DNA of 64,000 bases, from assembly GCA_037974335.1 (NCBI GenBank), contig CM075760.1, forward strand, positions 5,577,432 through 5,641,431, written 5' to 3'. This DNA is from Prionace glauca. Taxonomy: Eukaryota; Chordata; Chondrichthyes; Carcharhiniformes; Carcharhinidae. Every line of letters begins with the position of its first letter. Positions within the stretch are counted from its first letter, which is position 1. Positions 22,561 through 32,689 of this stretch are shown here, in pieces. The notes below the pieces were generated by a model. That model saw only the letters and a program-made list of their open reading frames with translations. It ran no database searches and was not told the origin of the DNA. The position numbers and the translations under genes are program-made.

Positions 22561-22699
22561 GGAAGCAAAGTCATGAGACCAGCCAGTCCAGCAGAAAGAA
22601 ACCCTCCGACCCTCCCACTTCACCCACTGTCAGAATGAACAGGGTTCAGTCCCGGATGTGATTAACAGCAGCAATAACAGCAGAATCCAACCCCTGTCA

Positions 22700-23290
22700 T
22701 CACTTGTGAACTCGCTGGTGTCTCTGCAGATTGGATGATTGAGTGAAACTCTTCCCACACACAGAACAGGTGAAAGGCCTCTCCCCGGTGTGAACTCGCT
22801 GGTGTGTTTGCCGAGCAGATAAATCACTGAATCCCTTCCCACACACAGAGCAGCTGAATGGTCTCTCCCCGGTGTGAATTCTCTGGTGTTTCTGAAGGGC
22901 GGACGCCTCGCTGAATCCTTTCCCACAATCACTGCAGGTGAACGGTCTTATGCCGGTGTGAATTCGCTGGTGTGTCTGCAGGTTTGATAACTGACTGAAT
23001 CCCTTCCTACACTCAGTGCAGGTAAATGGCTTCTCCCCGGTGTGAATGCGTTGGTGAATTGCCAGCTTAGATGAGGATCTGAACCCTTTCCCACACTCAG
23101 AGCAGATGAAGGGTCTCGCCCCTGTATGAATTAGCTTGTGAGATTCTAAGTTGGATGAATTTCTAAATCCCTTCCCACATGCAGAGCAAATGAACGGTCT
23201 CTCACCAGTATGACTATAACGATGAATTGCCAGCTGAGATGGGCGTCTGAATCCCTTCCCACAGTCCCCACATTTCCATGGTTTCTCCAT
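22700..23290 (-). CDS. Poly-C2H2 zinc-finger protein, 7 fingers (196 aa)
   Basis: An intact intronless coding exon starting [14 protein letters not shown] at the conserved Kozak ATG (23290) and ending HQRVHK then TGA. Seven C2H2 fingers are joined by TGERP/TGEKP linkers, with TGARP after finger 2 and TGIRP after finger 4. Helix residues -1,2,3,6: R,S,Q,I / N,S,N,S / S,S,K,I / Q,S,N,T / E,S,A,K / D,S,A,T / Q,S,N,R. In finger 6 (GFSDLSARQTH) the conserved core Leu is Arg, so that finger may fold poorly. It is likely a nuclear DNA-binding protein with unknown target and no effector domain. Its first exon and promoter lie at 24034-24370 on the same strand. Its 3' flank is shared with the 40594 gene. 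Confidence 0.87.
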   Translation of the reverse strand: MEKPWKCGDCGKGFRRPSQLAIHRYSHTGERPFICSACGKGFRNSSNLESHKLIHTGARPFICSECGKGFRSSSKLAIHQRIHTGEKPFTCTECRKGFSQLSNLQTHQRIHTGIRPFTCSDCGKGFSEASALQKHQRIHTGERPFSCSVCGKGFSDLSARQTHQRVHTGERPFTCSVCGKSFTQSSNLQRHQRVHK

Positions 23291-23470
23291 GGTGCAGGCA
23301 TCCTTCTGACTTTCCAGGTTAAACAATCAGTTAAATCTCACACAGAACACTGGTACAGCAGTCTCTCCCCGCTGTGAATGCTGCGATGTATTTTCAGGCT
23401 GTGTAACTGGTTAAAGCTCGTTCCACACTCAGTGCACTGGAACACTCTCAATCGGGAGTCTGTGTATCAG
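23291..23470 (-). other. 5' leader of the 22700 gene with decayed upstream finger
   Basis: On the minus strand: GTGTTCCAGTGCACTGAGTG-TGGAACGAGCTTTAACCAGTTACAC...ATTCACAGCGGGGAGAGAC, a finger-like VFQCTECG.SFNQLHSLKIH.SIHSGER that lies upstream of the ATG and ends in stop codons. Confidence 0.65.
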
Positions 23471-23654
23471 TGCTTTTCCAGTCAGAGTGATCTTTCAGCT
23501 TTTTCAAAGAAGACAGAACCAATAAATATTATCCCGTTAAATTTAAAGGCTGATGATATTCAGGTCCTGATGAAATGAACAACTGTGTCAAACATACACA
23601 TGTGATATTCTGTAAAAAGAGTTTACAAAAGTCATCAGTGTCAGTACAGGAGAG

Positions 23655-23935
23655 ACATTCAGAAAAAAGCAATTCTAGTTTCTATGGCACATTCTTTCCT
23701 CTCTTATTCCCCAAAAGCTGTAAATCTCCATCCCACACACTCTCCCTCCATTCTCACTCTGCTGTATCTAATATTCACCCTCCCAATTCTCCTGAAGGTG
23801 CTGATTGAGGCTGATTAACAGATCCATGCTCACTGCTTCCTGTCCTGGACACAGAGAGCTGAAAGTCTCCATGCAGGCTGCCAGACAGATATCTGTCTAT
23901 CTGACTGGACTGACACTGTGTGGAATGCACACTGG
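23655..23935 (-). other. Zinc-finger-gene upstream block
   Basis: A well preserved block (CATTCTTTCCTCTCTTATTC, CTGCTGTATCTAATATTCAC, CTTCCTGTCCTGGACACAG, TCCATGCAGGCTGCCAGAC) upstream of the 22700 gene, inside its presumed first intron. Confidence 0.8.
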
Positions 23936-24033
23936 ATTGACTTCCTTTCCCTTTCAGTTGCTGCAATTTCCCAATTTCCCCCAGAATGAGAAAAGGAAAT
24001 GGAAAGTGGGAGAAAAGGAAGTGTTTTACTCAC

Positions 24034-24085
24034 AGATGTTGGAGACAGGAAGTAGTTTGAGTCTGTCTGAAGCTCAATCTGCATG
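24034..24085 (-). other. Probable non-coding first exon of the 22700 gene
   Basis: On the minus strand the sequence GAGCTTCAGACAGACTCAAAC...GTCTCCAACATCT is followed by the donor GTGAGT (24028-24033). This is the same exon as at 45385-45430 and 44739-44790. Confidence 0.6.
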
Positions 24086-24370
24086 CGCATAAAACCTGCG
24101 CTCTGATTGGCTGGAGGACCAGTGTCCTTCCGGTCCTCCGACTCTTTCCATTGGTCAATACCTCAGCATGACGGTCAGTGGGTGGGCTCTCTCCGCACAT
24201 GCGCTGCAGCTCCTCTCCCTTGGACATGCGCAGTCCCGGGCCGCCCGCCTGCGCGACGGACAGAGAGGTTTCCCAGCATGGGGATTGTGGGAGTTTTGGC
24301 CGCCATTACTCACCAAACTCTTGGGACTGGGATGGAGAGTGGGGGTAACGTGGGCGCAGTAACCTCAGCC
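24085..24370. promoter_or_regulatory. GC-rich promoter, module 2 (left arm)
   Basis: Contains inverted CCAAT boxes (CTGATTGGCT 24102, CATTGGTCAA 24150), the 27-bp palindrome (24113-24139), NRF1-like GCATGCGC near 24081 and GACATGCGCAG near 24223, and the motif GCCGCCAT near 24299. It is the inverted homologue of 10375-10640 and 32690-32935. Confidence 0.7.
24113..24139. promoter_or_regulatory. 27-bp promoter palindrome, copy 3
   Basis: GGAGGACC, 11 bases, GGTCCTCC; contains CTTCCGGT, an ETS-type site on the minus strand. Confidence 0.7.
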
Positions 24371-24479
24371 TGACACAATGTACATGTGGGAATCACTGCA
24401 TTGGATAGGAATGTCCCCTAAGCAAAACAGTTTGTTCACTCGAGGTGGAAATGTTCAGACACTTTGGGGAGGGCAATGA

Positions 24480-24582
24480 ATGTATGTGGAGATGAAATCG
24501 AGAGTCAGCACCCTCAGGGGAGGAGAACTGGAGAAAAATCAAGAGGATAGTAGGGTGAATTAGTGTTGCAATCAATAGGTCT
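24480..24582 (+). other. Zinc-finger-gene upstream block, part 1 (plus orientation)
   Basis: GTCAGCACCCTCAGGGGAGGAGAACTGG...GGGTGAATTAG is a diverged plus-orientation copy of the upstream block. It is cut by a SINE, and its continuation appears at 25360-25455. Confidence 0.5.
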
Positions 24583-25345
24583 ACCTGGTTTCCACTGGGT
24601 GCTCCAGTTTCCTCCCAATCTGGTTAGGTACATTGTAAGAAGTCTCACAAGACCAGATTAAAGTCCAGCAGGTTTATTTGGCCTTAGCTTTCAGAGTCTC
24701 AGGCTCCTCCATCAGGTGAGTGAGGACTTGTGTTCACAAACAGGTCATACATAGACACAAACTCAATTTACAAGATAATGGTTGGAATGCGAGTCTTTAC
24801 AGGTAATCAACTTTTAAAGGTACAGTCAATGTGTGTGGAGACGTGTGTGCCAAGTTCTGCACACATGAGAATGACCTCAACCGGGATCTTGAGTTCCTGT
24901 CACACTACATGTAACCCCCACGACTTGCCTGGGCTTGCAAAGTCCCACTAACTGTCCTGGCTGGAGACAATACACATCTCTTTAAACTGTGTTTGGCCCT
25001 CTCTCCACTCACATTGTCTGTATCTTTAAGACTTGATTACCTGTAAAGACTCGTATTCCAACCATTATCTTGTAAATTGAGATTGTGTCTGTATGTGACA
25101 CAAGTACTCACTCACCTGATGAAAGAGCCTGAGCCTCCGAAAGCTAGTACCAAATAAACCTGTTGTACTTTAACCTGGTGTTGGGAGACTTCTTACTGTG
25201 TTTATTCAAGTCCAATGCTGACATCTCCACATCATAGGTGCATTGATCCGAACAGGCACTGGAATGTGGCGACTCGGGGAATTTCACACTAACTTCACTG
25301 CAGTATTAATGTAAGCCTTACTTGTGCATAATAAATTAACTTTGT
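24583..25345 (+). repeat. SINE type II, interrupted by a Penelope-like element
   Basis: The SINE body (TGGTTTCCACTGGGTGCTCCAGTTTCC) runs to 24635. The rest (GCACTGGAATGTGGCGACTC...TTCACTGCAGTATTAATGTAAGCC) resumes at 25235. The two parts flank the element at 24636-25234. Confidence 0.8.
24636..25234. mobile_element. Penelope-like element remnant forming a long hairpin
   Basis: The left end (TAAGAAGTCTCACAAGACCAG...) and right end (...CTGGTGTTGGGAGACTTCTTA) are inverted repeats of roughly 170 bases (24636-24805 and 25029-25205). An asymmetric extension follows the right arm (CAAGTCCAATGCTGACATCTCCACATCA). The centre encodes THENDLNRDLEFLSHYM and a stop (24849-24914), which I recall as the C-terminus of the GIY-YIG endonuclease of shark Penelope-like elements. 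It is flanked by an 11-bp target duplication TAGGT(A/G)CATTG. The RT is missing. Confidence 0.65.
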
Positions 25346-25359
25346 TTTACTTTAGGAAG

Positions 25360-25455
25360 GGGGGAGTGTGTGGCGACAGAGATTTATAATTTTGAGATGT
25401 AAAAGGATTTTCTGAGAGAAGGAGAAATGTCAGTTCTGGATTTCTAGCCTGTAAT
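25360..25455 (+). other. Zinc-finger-gene upstream block, part 2
   Basis: GGGGGGAGTGTGTGGCGACAGAGATTTATAATTTTGAGATG...AGTTCTGGATTTCTAGCCTG resembles 14960-15060 (GAGTGTGTGGGATAGGGATTTACAGCTTTTGGGGAATG). No zinc-finger exon follows until 33111. Confidence 0.55.
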
Positions 25456-25615
25456 CACAGTGATGATTTGCTGATCCCAACCCTATCACATCCATTAAAG
25501 TCTCTATCAGGTCAGTCTTCAGCCTTGCTTGAAGAAATTATGCCCAGCCTGTCTATCCTGTGACGTAAACACATTCAGTTCTGCTAACATCCTTGTGAAT
25601 CTTTCTTGAAGTTCC
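25456..25615 (-). repeat. Old CR1-like LINE fragment
   Basis: GTCAGTCTTCAGCCTTGCTTG...GCCCAGCCTGTCTATCCTG...CATCCTTGTGAATC is a decayed minus-strand CR1 C-terminal segment. Confidence 0.5.
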
Positions 25616-26370
25616 CAGAGCTCTTCTGTCAGTTTTAAAAGGACATAATATTAATATTCAGATTCAATTTGATTTGGTTATGGAGGGGAGGTCCTATGAG
25701 GAGAGGCTGAGGGATTTGGGGTTGTTTTCACTGGAAAGAAGGCGGCTAAGAGGGGATCTTATTGAAACATATAAGATGATTAGAGGTTTAGATAGGGTGG
25801 ATAGTAATAGCCTTTTTCCTCTGATGGAGAAATCTAGCACGAGGGGGCATGGCTTTAAATTAAGGGGTGGTAGTTATAGGACGGATGTCAGGGGTAGGTT
25901 CTTTACCCAGAGGGTGGTGAGGGATTGGAATGCCCTGCCTGCTGCAGTTGTAAATGCGCCTAGTTTGGGGGCATTTAAGAGATCCGTGGATAGGTTTATG
26001 TACAAAAAGGGATTGGTTTAGGTTAGTGGGTCATTGTTTTTGTAACTGGTCGGCGCAACATCGTGGGTCGAAAGGCCTGTTCTGCACTGTAATGTTCTAT
26101 GTTCTATGTTCTATGGTTGCAGGTGCCTATAACTCAGTTCCAAATTGACCCTCTAAATGCAATAATTTGGAAGGGACTTAACCATCAAGAGAAATTTTTG
26201 AAATAGCAAATGAGTTGAAAGTTTATTTTTAAAAAAGGTACAAAGATCAACTATACAAGCAACTTTCATCACCTGAATGGGGCAAGCCCCCAGTAGAAAT
26301 ATGAATTTTCCTCAGCTTCCTGATTAAATGCAATTTCCCAAAATCCTGCCCAGGGGTGCTCAGTACCTTC
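25616..26370. repeat. Unclassified repeat, copy 1, containing a CR1 insertion
   Basis: Flanks (25616-25678 and 26118-26370) match 28520-28828, which lacks the LINE: TTTTAAAAGGACATAATATTAATATTC, CCAAATTGACCCTCTAA, GGGGCAAGCCCCCAGTAG. Possibly a terminal repeat of an LTR or other element. Confidence 0.65.
25679..26117 (+). repeat. CR1-D LINE 3' fragment (tail ATGTTCT repeats)
   Basis: Encodes MEGRSYEERLRDLGLFSLERRRLRGDLIETYKMIRG...RVVRDWNALPAAVVNAPS in one open frame to its stop. The 3' end is GGCCTGTTCTGCACTGTAATGTTCTATGTTCTATG. Only the extreme C-terminus of ORF2 remains. The matching empty site is at about 28588. Confidence 0.9.
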
Positions 26371-26461
26371 ACAAATGCAAAGCCCAAGTTCACTCAGCAT
26401 TCCCACTTAACATTCTAACACAGCTCTCAGCTGCAATACAGATATCAATGCTGTATTGTTC

Positions 26462-26800
26462 ATAGAGTCATAGAATCCCAACAGTGCAGAAAGAGGCCAT
26501 TTGGCCCATCGAGTCTGCACTGACCACAGACCCACCCAGGCCCTACCTTACATATTATCCCTACATATCTACCCGCTAACCCATGCATCTCAGGGCACTA
26601 AGGGGCAAGTTAGCACGGCCAATCAACCTAACCCGCACATCTTTGGACTGTGGGAGGAAACTGTAGTACCTGGAGGAAACCCATGCAGACACGAGGAGAA
26701 TGTGCAAACTCCGCACAGACAGTGACCCAAGCCGGCAAATGAACCCAGGTCCCTGGACTGTGAAACAGCAATGCTAAACACTGTGCTACCGTGTTGCCCA
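26462..26800 (-). repeat. tRNA-derived SINE, type I
   Basis: Minus-strand head GGCAACACGGTAGCACAGTG, body TTTGCACATTCTCCTCGTGTC, tail GGGCCAAATGGCCTC...GGGATTCTATGACTC. Full length. Confidence 0.87.
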
Positions 26801-27429
26801 TGTTAGTCAGTACACAAATCATTGCTCTAAAATTCCTATCTTGCCTATATATGTTTATTACTGAAACTTCAGCCAAAGGCTTGCATGTAATCTAGAAACT
26901 GCTTGTTCTTCAGACAAGTAAACAACTTTGTGTGATTAGAACCTTGGTGTAGAGCATTTGATTAACATGTGACTTTAATGCAAGGGTGTTACATCTATCG
27001 CTCCTTTTACTATATCTATTAATTCACTCTGATATTTCCCCACTTTGCTCATTGGCTGAGTCCAAGATATCAACTTCCTTTCCCTTTACAATCTCTTTTT
27101 GACAGTGCAGAAGTGGTATAATTGGATCTAAAAAGTGATAACATATAATTGCTGTAGAAATTGTATAGACTCAAAAACAATCTCAAGCTGCCCCTTCACC
27201 TGTATCCATCTTGTAATTAATTCTTATCAAGTATTATTTCTCCCTTGCCTTTATTTGTCCCAGTCCAATATTCCTTCAATTTTATTTGGTCAGGTTCTCT
27301 GTGAATTAGGTGTTAGTGCTTTGATCATGTCAAAATTATTTCTTAATCTTCAGGCAACATTAACCATTTCATGTCACGCTGTTTGTCAAGCAGCTGAGCA
27401 AGTCCCATTAGAATCATCACAGTGTTGAA
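26801..27429. other. Unassigned sequence
   Basis: AT-rich, no coding exon or recognised repeat. Confidence 0.3.
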
Positions 27430-28345
27430 GGAGGCCGTTTGACCCATCGAATTGATGCAAAGATATGTTGAGGGACAGGTAGTATTGAGGAAGCCAGGGG
27501 CTGCAGAAAGACTCGGACAGGTAAGGAGAGCGAGCAAGGAAGTGGCAGATGGAACACAATGTGGAAAAGTGTGAGGTTAAGCACTTTGGAAGGAGGAACA
27601 GAAGCATAGACTATTTTCTAAGTGGGAAAATGCTTAGGAAATCAGAAACACAAAGGGACTTGGGAGTCATTGTTCAAGATTCTCTCAAGATTAACATGCA
27701 GGTTCAGTCGGCAGTTAGGAAGGCAAATGTAATGTTAGCATTCATGTCGAGAATACAAGAGCAGGAATGTACTTCTGAGGCTGTATAAGGCTCTGGTCAG
27801 ACCCTATTTGGAGTGTTGTAAGCAGTTTTGGGCCCCTTATCCAAGGAAGAATTGCTGGCCTTGGAAAGAGTCCAGAGGAGGTTCACAAGAATTATCCCCG
27901 GAATGAAGAGCTTGTCGTATAAGCAATGGCTGAGGATTCTGGGTTCGTACTCCTTGCTGTTTAGAAGGCTGAGGGGGGATCTTATTCAAACTTACAGGAT
28001 ACTGCAAGGCCTGGAGAGAGTGGATGTAGAGATGATGTTTCCACGAGTAGGAAAAATTAGAACCAGAGGGCACAACCTCAGGTTAAAGGGACAATCCTTT
28101 GAGGTGGAATTTCTTCAGCCAGAGAGTGGTCAATCTGTGAAACATTTTGCCACAGAAGGCTGTGGAGGCCAGGTCATTGAGCATCTTTAAGACAGAGATA
28201 GATAGGTTCTTGATTAATAAGGGGATCAGGAGTTATGGGGAAAAGGCAGGAGAATGGGGATGAGAAAAATATCAGCCATGATTGAATGGCAGAGCAACCT
28301 CAATGGGCCGAGTGGCCTAATTTTGCACCTATGTCTTATGATCGG
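27430..28345 (+). repeat. CR1-E LINE, C-terminal ORF2 and 3' end
   Basis: Encodes WQMEHNVEKCEVKHFGRRNRSIDYFLSGKMLRKSETQRDLGVIV, then ALERVQRRFTRIIPGMKSLSYKQWLRILGSYSLLFRRLRGDLIQTYRILQG. It ends CAATGGGCCGAGTGGCCTAATTTTGCACCTATGTCTTATG. Two or more frameshifts. Same family as 37480-39435. Confidence 0.88.
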
Positions 28346-28519
28346 CACAATCCAATCCAGGCGCTATCCATATAACACCACTTATTTCCCCTGCTTGTCC
28401 CCCTGACACTAAGGGGCAAGTTACTTTGACCACTCAACCTAACCCGCACATCTTTGGACTGTCAGAGGAATGATGTGGAGATGCCGGCATTGGACTGGGG
28501 AAAGCACAGTAAGAAGTTT

Positions 28520-28828
28520 CTAGAGCTCCTCTGTCAGTTTTAAAAGGACATAATATTAATATTCAGATTCAATTTGATTTGGTTGCAAGTGCCCATAACT
28601 CAGTTCCAAATTGACCCTCTAATGCAATAATTTGGAAGGGACTTAACCATCAAAAGAAATTTCTGAAATCGCAAATGAATTGAAAGTTTATTTTTAAAAA
28701 AAGGTACAATGGTGAGCTCCACAAGCAACTTTCATCATCTGAATGGGGCAAGCCCCCAGTAGAAATATGAATTTTCCTCAGGTTCCTGATTAAATGCGAT
28801 TTCCCAAAATCCTGCCCAAAATCCTTCC
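28520..28828. repeat. Unclassified repeat, copy 2 (empty site for the CR1-D insertion)
   Basis: Homologous to 25616-26370 without the LINE: ATTTGATTTGGTTGCAAGTGCCC is continuous here. It is flanked by CACAGTAAGAAG at about 28505-28519 and 28829-28839, which looks like a target duplication of about 12 bp. Confidence 0.65.
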
Positions 28829-28838
28829 ACAGTAAGAA

Positions 28839-30331
28839 GGCAAAAGACGGGGAATTATAGGCCGGTTAGTTTAACGTCTGTGGTAGGTAAAATGTTAGAA
28901 TCCGTCATCAAGGAGGAAATAGCGAGGCATCTTGAGGGGAATTGCTTGATAGAGCAGACGCAGCACGGTTTCATTAAGGGGAAGTCGTGTCTGACAAATT
29001 TATTGGAGTTCTATGAGGATATGTCTAGGGCGGTGGATAGAGGAGAGCCGGTGGATGTGGTCTTTCTTGATTTTCAGAAGGCGTTTGACAAGATACCTCA
29101 CAAGAGGTTATTGCAGGAGGTCAGGGGACATGGAGTTGGGGGTAGGGTGTTAGCGTGGATAGAGGATTGGTTGTCAAATAGGAGGCAGAGAGTTGGGGTC
29201 AATGGGTGCTATTCGGATTGGCGGATGGTGACTTGTGGAGTGCCCCAGGGGTCGGTGCTGGGGCCTCAGCTTTTTACCATTTATATAGATGATCTGGAGG
29301 CGGGAACCGAGTGTATGGTGTCGAAATTTGCTGATGACACCAAGATTGGAGGAAAGGCAAATTGTGCGGAGGGGGTGGATAGTCTGCAGAAGGATCTAGA
29401 TAGGCTGGGCGAATGGGCCAGGAACTGGCAAATGGAATTTAATGTTGGCAAGTGCGAGGTGGTCCACTTTGGTAGGAATAATGGTAGGAAGGATTATTAC
29501 TTACGTGGAGAAAAACTGCAGCAGGCGACGGTGCAGAAGGACCTCGGGGTCCTTGTGCATGAGTCGCAAAAACCCAGCTTGCAGGTGCAGCAGGTGGTCA
29601 GGAAGGCGAATGGGATGTTGGCCTTCATAGTGAGGGGGACTGAATATAAAAGTAGGGAGGTCTTGCTGCGGCTATATAGGGCATTGGTGAGGCCGCAGCT
29701 GGAGCACTGTGTGCAGTTTTGGGCGCCGTACTTACATAAGAACATAAGAACATAAGAAATAGGAGCAGGAATAGGCCATCTAGCCCCTCGAGCCTGGGGC
29801 TAGATGGCCTGCGCAAGGATATTTTGGCCCTGGAGGGAGTGCAGAGAGGTTTACTAGGCTGATGCCGGAGTTGAGGGGATTGAGCTATGAGGAGAGGCTG
29901 AATGAACTAGGCTTGTACTCGTTAGAGTTTAGAAGAATGAGGGGAGATCTCATTGAGACGTATAAGATGATGAATGGGATGGATGGGATAGAGGTGGAGA
30001 GACTCTTCCCGCTCAAAAAAGACAGTAGGACTAGGGGGCACAGCCTCAAGATAAAGGGGAGGCGGTTTAGAACAGAGTTGAGGAGGAACTTCTTCACTCA
30101 AAGGGTAGTAAATCTCTGGAATTCTCTGCCCGTTGAAGTGGTGGAGGCTGCCTCGCTAAATATTTTTAAGATGCGGGTTGATGGGTTTCTGATAAGAGAG
30201 GGGATTAAGGGTTATGGGGAGAGGGCGGGAATGTGGAACTGAGCCACGACAGATCAGCCATGATCTTATTGAATGGCGGGGCAGGCTCGAAGGGCTAGAT
30301 GGCCTACTCCTGCTCCTATTTCTTATGTTCT
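28839..30331 (+). repeat. CR1-A LINE with open RT frame
   Basis: The first 290 codons from 28880 are open and contain VDVVFLDFQKAFDKI, GVPQGSVLGPQLFTIYIDDL and SKFADDTKIGG, then CVQFWAPYLHK. The frame is cut by a 76-bp fold-back insertion (29735-29810). The C-terminus (29862-30242) is open to its stop. It lacks the endonuclease domain. Confidence 0.92.
29735..29810 (-). repeat. Fold-back CR1-A 3'-end fragment inside a CR1-A copy
   Basis: Begins as a minus-strand CR1-A 3' end (CATAAGAACATAAGAAATAGG...) and then turns back. AGGCCATCTAGCCCC (29773-29787) is followed by 8 bases and its perfect reverse complement (29796-29810). Confidence 0.75.
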
Positions 30332-30640
30332 AAGTCTCTCAACACCAGGTTAAAGTCCAACAGATTTATTTGGCAGCACGAGCTTTCAGCCAACTGTGGT
30401 ACCAGGGAAGGCTTGATTGCTGTTGGTGATGATGCCAAAAGCTAGTGCCGCCAAATAACTCTATTAGATTGGTGTTGTCAGACTTCTTATTGTCAGAGGA
30501 AACCAGAGCAGCTGGACGAAATCCACGCAGCCATGGGGAAAATGTGCAAACTCCACAGAGACAGCCACTTGAGGCTGGAATATAAACAGGTCCTTGGCAT
30601 TGTGAGGCAGTAGTGCTAACCTCTGTGCCACCGTGTCACC

Positions 30641-31361
30641 CTTCATTCTTCAGTGCAGCTGCACAGTGTACACTTGGATGTTAATTCATTCACAATTTGA
30701 AAACAACATCTGCAATTTCACGTCTGTTTCCCAGTTCTTCTTTAATCATCTGTTGGAGTCTCACATTCATAAGGATCTTCGCACTTTTCCCTCCCCGTCA
30801 AATGTTGACTCTCATTTTAGTTTAAACCAGACATTGTTCTGCTTGTTGGAATCTCTCTGCCCTCTCCCACGAGTCATTATTTTACATTTGTGGAAGCTTT
30901 TGGGATTGTGCTGTGTAATTTACCAATCAGTATCATCATCTTGGATTCCACTGTCTTAGAAAGGATGCACCATTCAACAATTGTCAGAATCTTCAGAAGG
31001 TCAAAAGTCAAAGTTAAAGGAGTTCTCCATCTTAATGTCTTTGCTCATTTCCTCTTGTATAGTTACAATGTCTCAGATGTGGCCAGATTATCAAACTCAG
31101 TTCTGTCAAATAGTTCATGGACGAAGAAGCAAAAATCTCCAAGAGGAAACTGTCACCTCATTCATCTCATCGAGACTTCCCTTTCACTTAAGTCTTCATA
31201 AACACCCAAATGTATGGATTCCTTTAAACTACATTTTCAGGAGTTCTGGAGAATCTTTAGAGTCAAATAAATCATTAAGAATTCTCATAACATCTTTTAA
31301 ACGAAATCGAATATTTCTGTTTGATTCCAAGCATTATCAATTTTGGTCCTTTCCTTAAACA
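30641..31361. other. Unassigned AT-rich sequence
   Basis: Reading frames of 103-125 codons overlap here, but none has a recognisable domain or start context. I do not call a gene. Confidence 0.3.
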
Positions 31362-31858
31362 TCATAGAACATAGAACACTACAGCACAAACAGGCCCTTT
31401 GGCCCACGAGTTGCGCCGATCACATCAACACCTACCAATCCATAGACCTATCTATAACCCCCAATTCCATTAAACCCCATATACTCATCCAGAAGTCTTT
31501 TAAAAGACCCCAGCGAGTTCGCCTCCACCACCACTGACGGCAGCCGATTCCATTCACTCACCACCCTCTGAGTGAAAAACTTACCCCTAACATCACTTCT
31601 GTACTTTCCTCCCCGCACCTTAAATCTGTGTCCTCTCGTAGCGACCATTTCAACCCGGGGAAATAGCCTCTGAGAATCCACCCTATCTATTCCTCTCAAC
31701 ATTTTATAAACTTCTATCAGGTCGCCTCTCAACCTTCGTCTCTCCAGGGAAAAGAATCCCAGCTTCCTCAACCGAACTTCATAAGGCATGCCTCCCAGTC
31801 CAGGCAACATCCTTGTAAATCTCCTCTGTATCCTTTCAATAGCTTCTATGTCCTTCCA
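31362..31858 (-). repeat. CR1-D-like LINE 3' fragment
   Basis: The minus strand encodes IEAIERIQRRFTRMLPGLGGMPYEVRLRKLGFFSLERRRLRGDLIEVYKMLRG...RVVSEWNRLPSVVVEANSLGSFKRLLDEYMGFNGIGGYR. The 3' tail is GTTCTATGTTCTATGATG at 31362. The open frame extends to about 31981 through flanking DNA. Confidence 0.9.
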
Positions 31859-32689
31859 TTTTAAATGCTTGAAATAGCATGTCAGGTATTTATCAATTCC
31901 AATCTCAAAAGTAGCTTGTTGGTTTTCTGAAAGGTAAAGTCTTTTATTCTCTGTTTTAATTCTCAAAACTGCTGCCTTCACTCGGAGCTGGAAACCATCA
32001 CCACTTGTTTAAAAAAAACACAAACAATCCATCTGGCCAAGATCCTAGTGAGGAAATATGTCCAAACACAGATTACATTGAAAAATAAAAGCTGCGTGGA
32101 GATTTATGATAATCAACTGTCTGCTGAAAGGATTAACTTTTCTGTAGAACCGAGAGAGGCTGGGAGTGGGCAGAGGAAACTTGGTGTGTAATTGTGTCAA
32201 TTTACGTAATTTAAAAAAAAACTCGTGTTATTTTCTTCAAATTTCATCTCTTTTGTCAATTTTTTTTTAAATGCCAATTTCAATTTCCAATAATCAAAGT
32301 TTAAAGAAATACTTTGTGAAATGTGTTGTTAACCGAATCTCAACAATTTTAACTCAAATGTTTTGGAAAATTGAAATTGGATTGTTGCCAAACTGCAGCC
32401 TTATCTTTCTGTTTTGGGAGCAAATTGGCCTTCGCAATTCTAACCTTGGACAGCTTAACTTCAAACCCAAATAAACACTCCTTTCATATTTCAGTACAGT
32501 CTGAATTTATTTCAAACAGAAACTCTTGGCACTTCAAATCACATTAACTTTTATTGCCTTTCCAAACTAATTCTTCAAATTTATGATGCTTGCAAATTGC
32601 TTTGACAATTAAGACGGTATCTCTTCAACTGAGCAAAGAAACTTAGATGAATGGGTTGTGGATCATGACGGTGCAGTAGCCATGGTTAA
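31859..32689. other. Unassigned AT-rich sequence
   Basis: Very AT-rich, with homopolymer A and T tracts at 32010, 32210 and 32260. No gene recognised. Confidence 0.3.

Larger units (their letters stand above)
28471..30490 (+). mobile_element. Penelope-like element remnant carrying nested insertions
   Basis: The left end TGATGTGGAGATGCCGGCATTGGACTGG is at 28471. The hairpin arms CTCTCAACACCAGGTTAAAGTCCAAC and GATTGGTGTTGTCAGACTTCTTA lie at 30332-30490. Between these are an unclassified repeat (28520-28828) flanked by CACAGTAAGAAG on both sides, and a CR1-A copy (28839-30331). No coding part of the element remains. Confidence 0.6.
28360..30640 (-). repeat. SINE type I split by nested insertions
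   Basis: SINE parts lie at 28360-28470 (CCTAACCCGCACATCTTTGGACTGTCAGAGGAA) and 30491-30640 (AGAGGAAACCAGAGCAGCTGG...GCTAACCTCTGTGCCACCGTG). They are separated by a Penelope-like element with an 11-bp duplication TGTCAGAGGAA (28460-28470 and 30491-30501), which itself contains two further insertions. Confidence 0.75.

Noticed and set aside
30633-31358. Overlapping frames of 103-125 codons as a novel gene
   Set aside because: No domain, no start context, low complexity, and no conserved copy elsewhere in the window.
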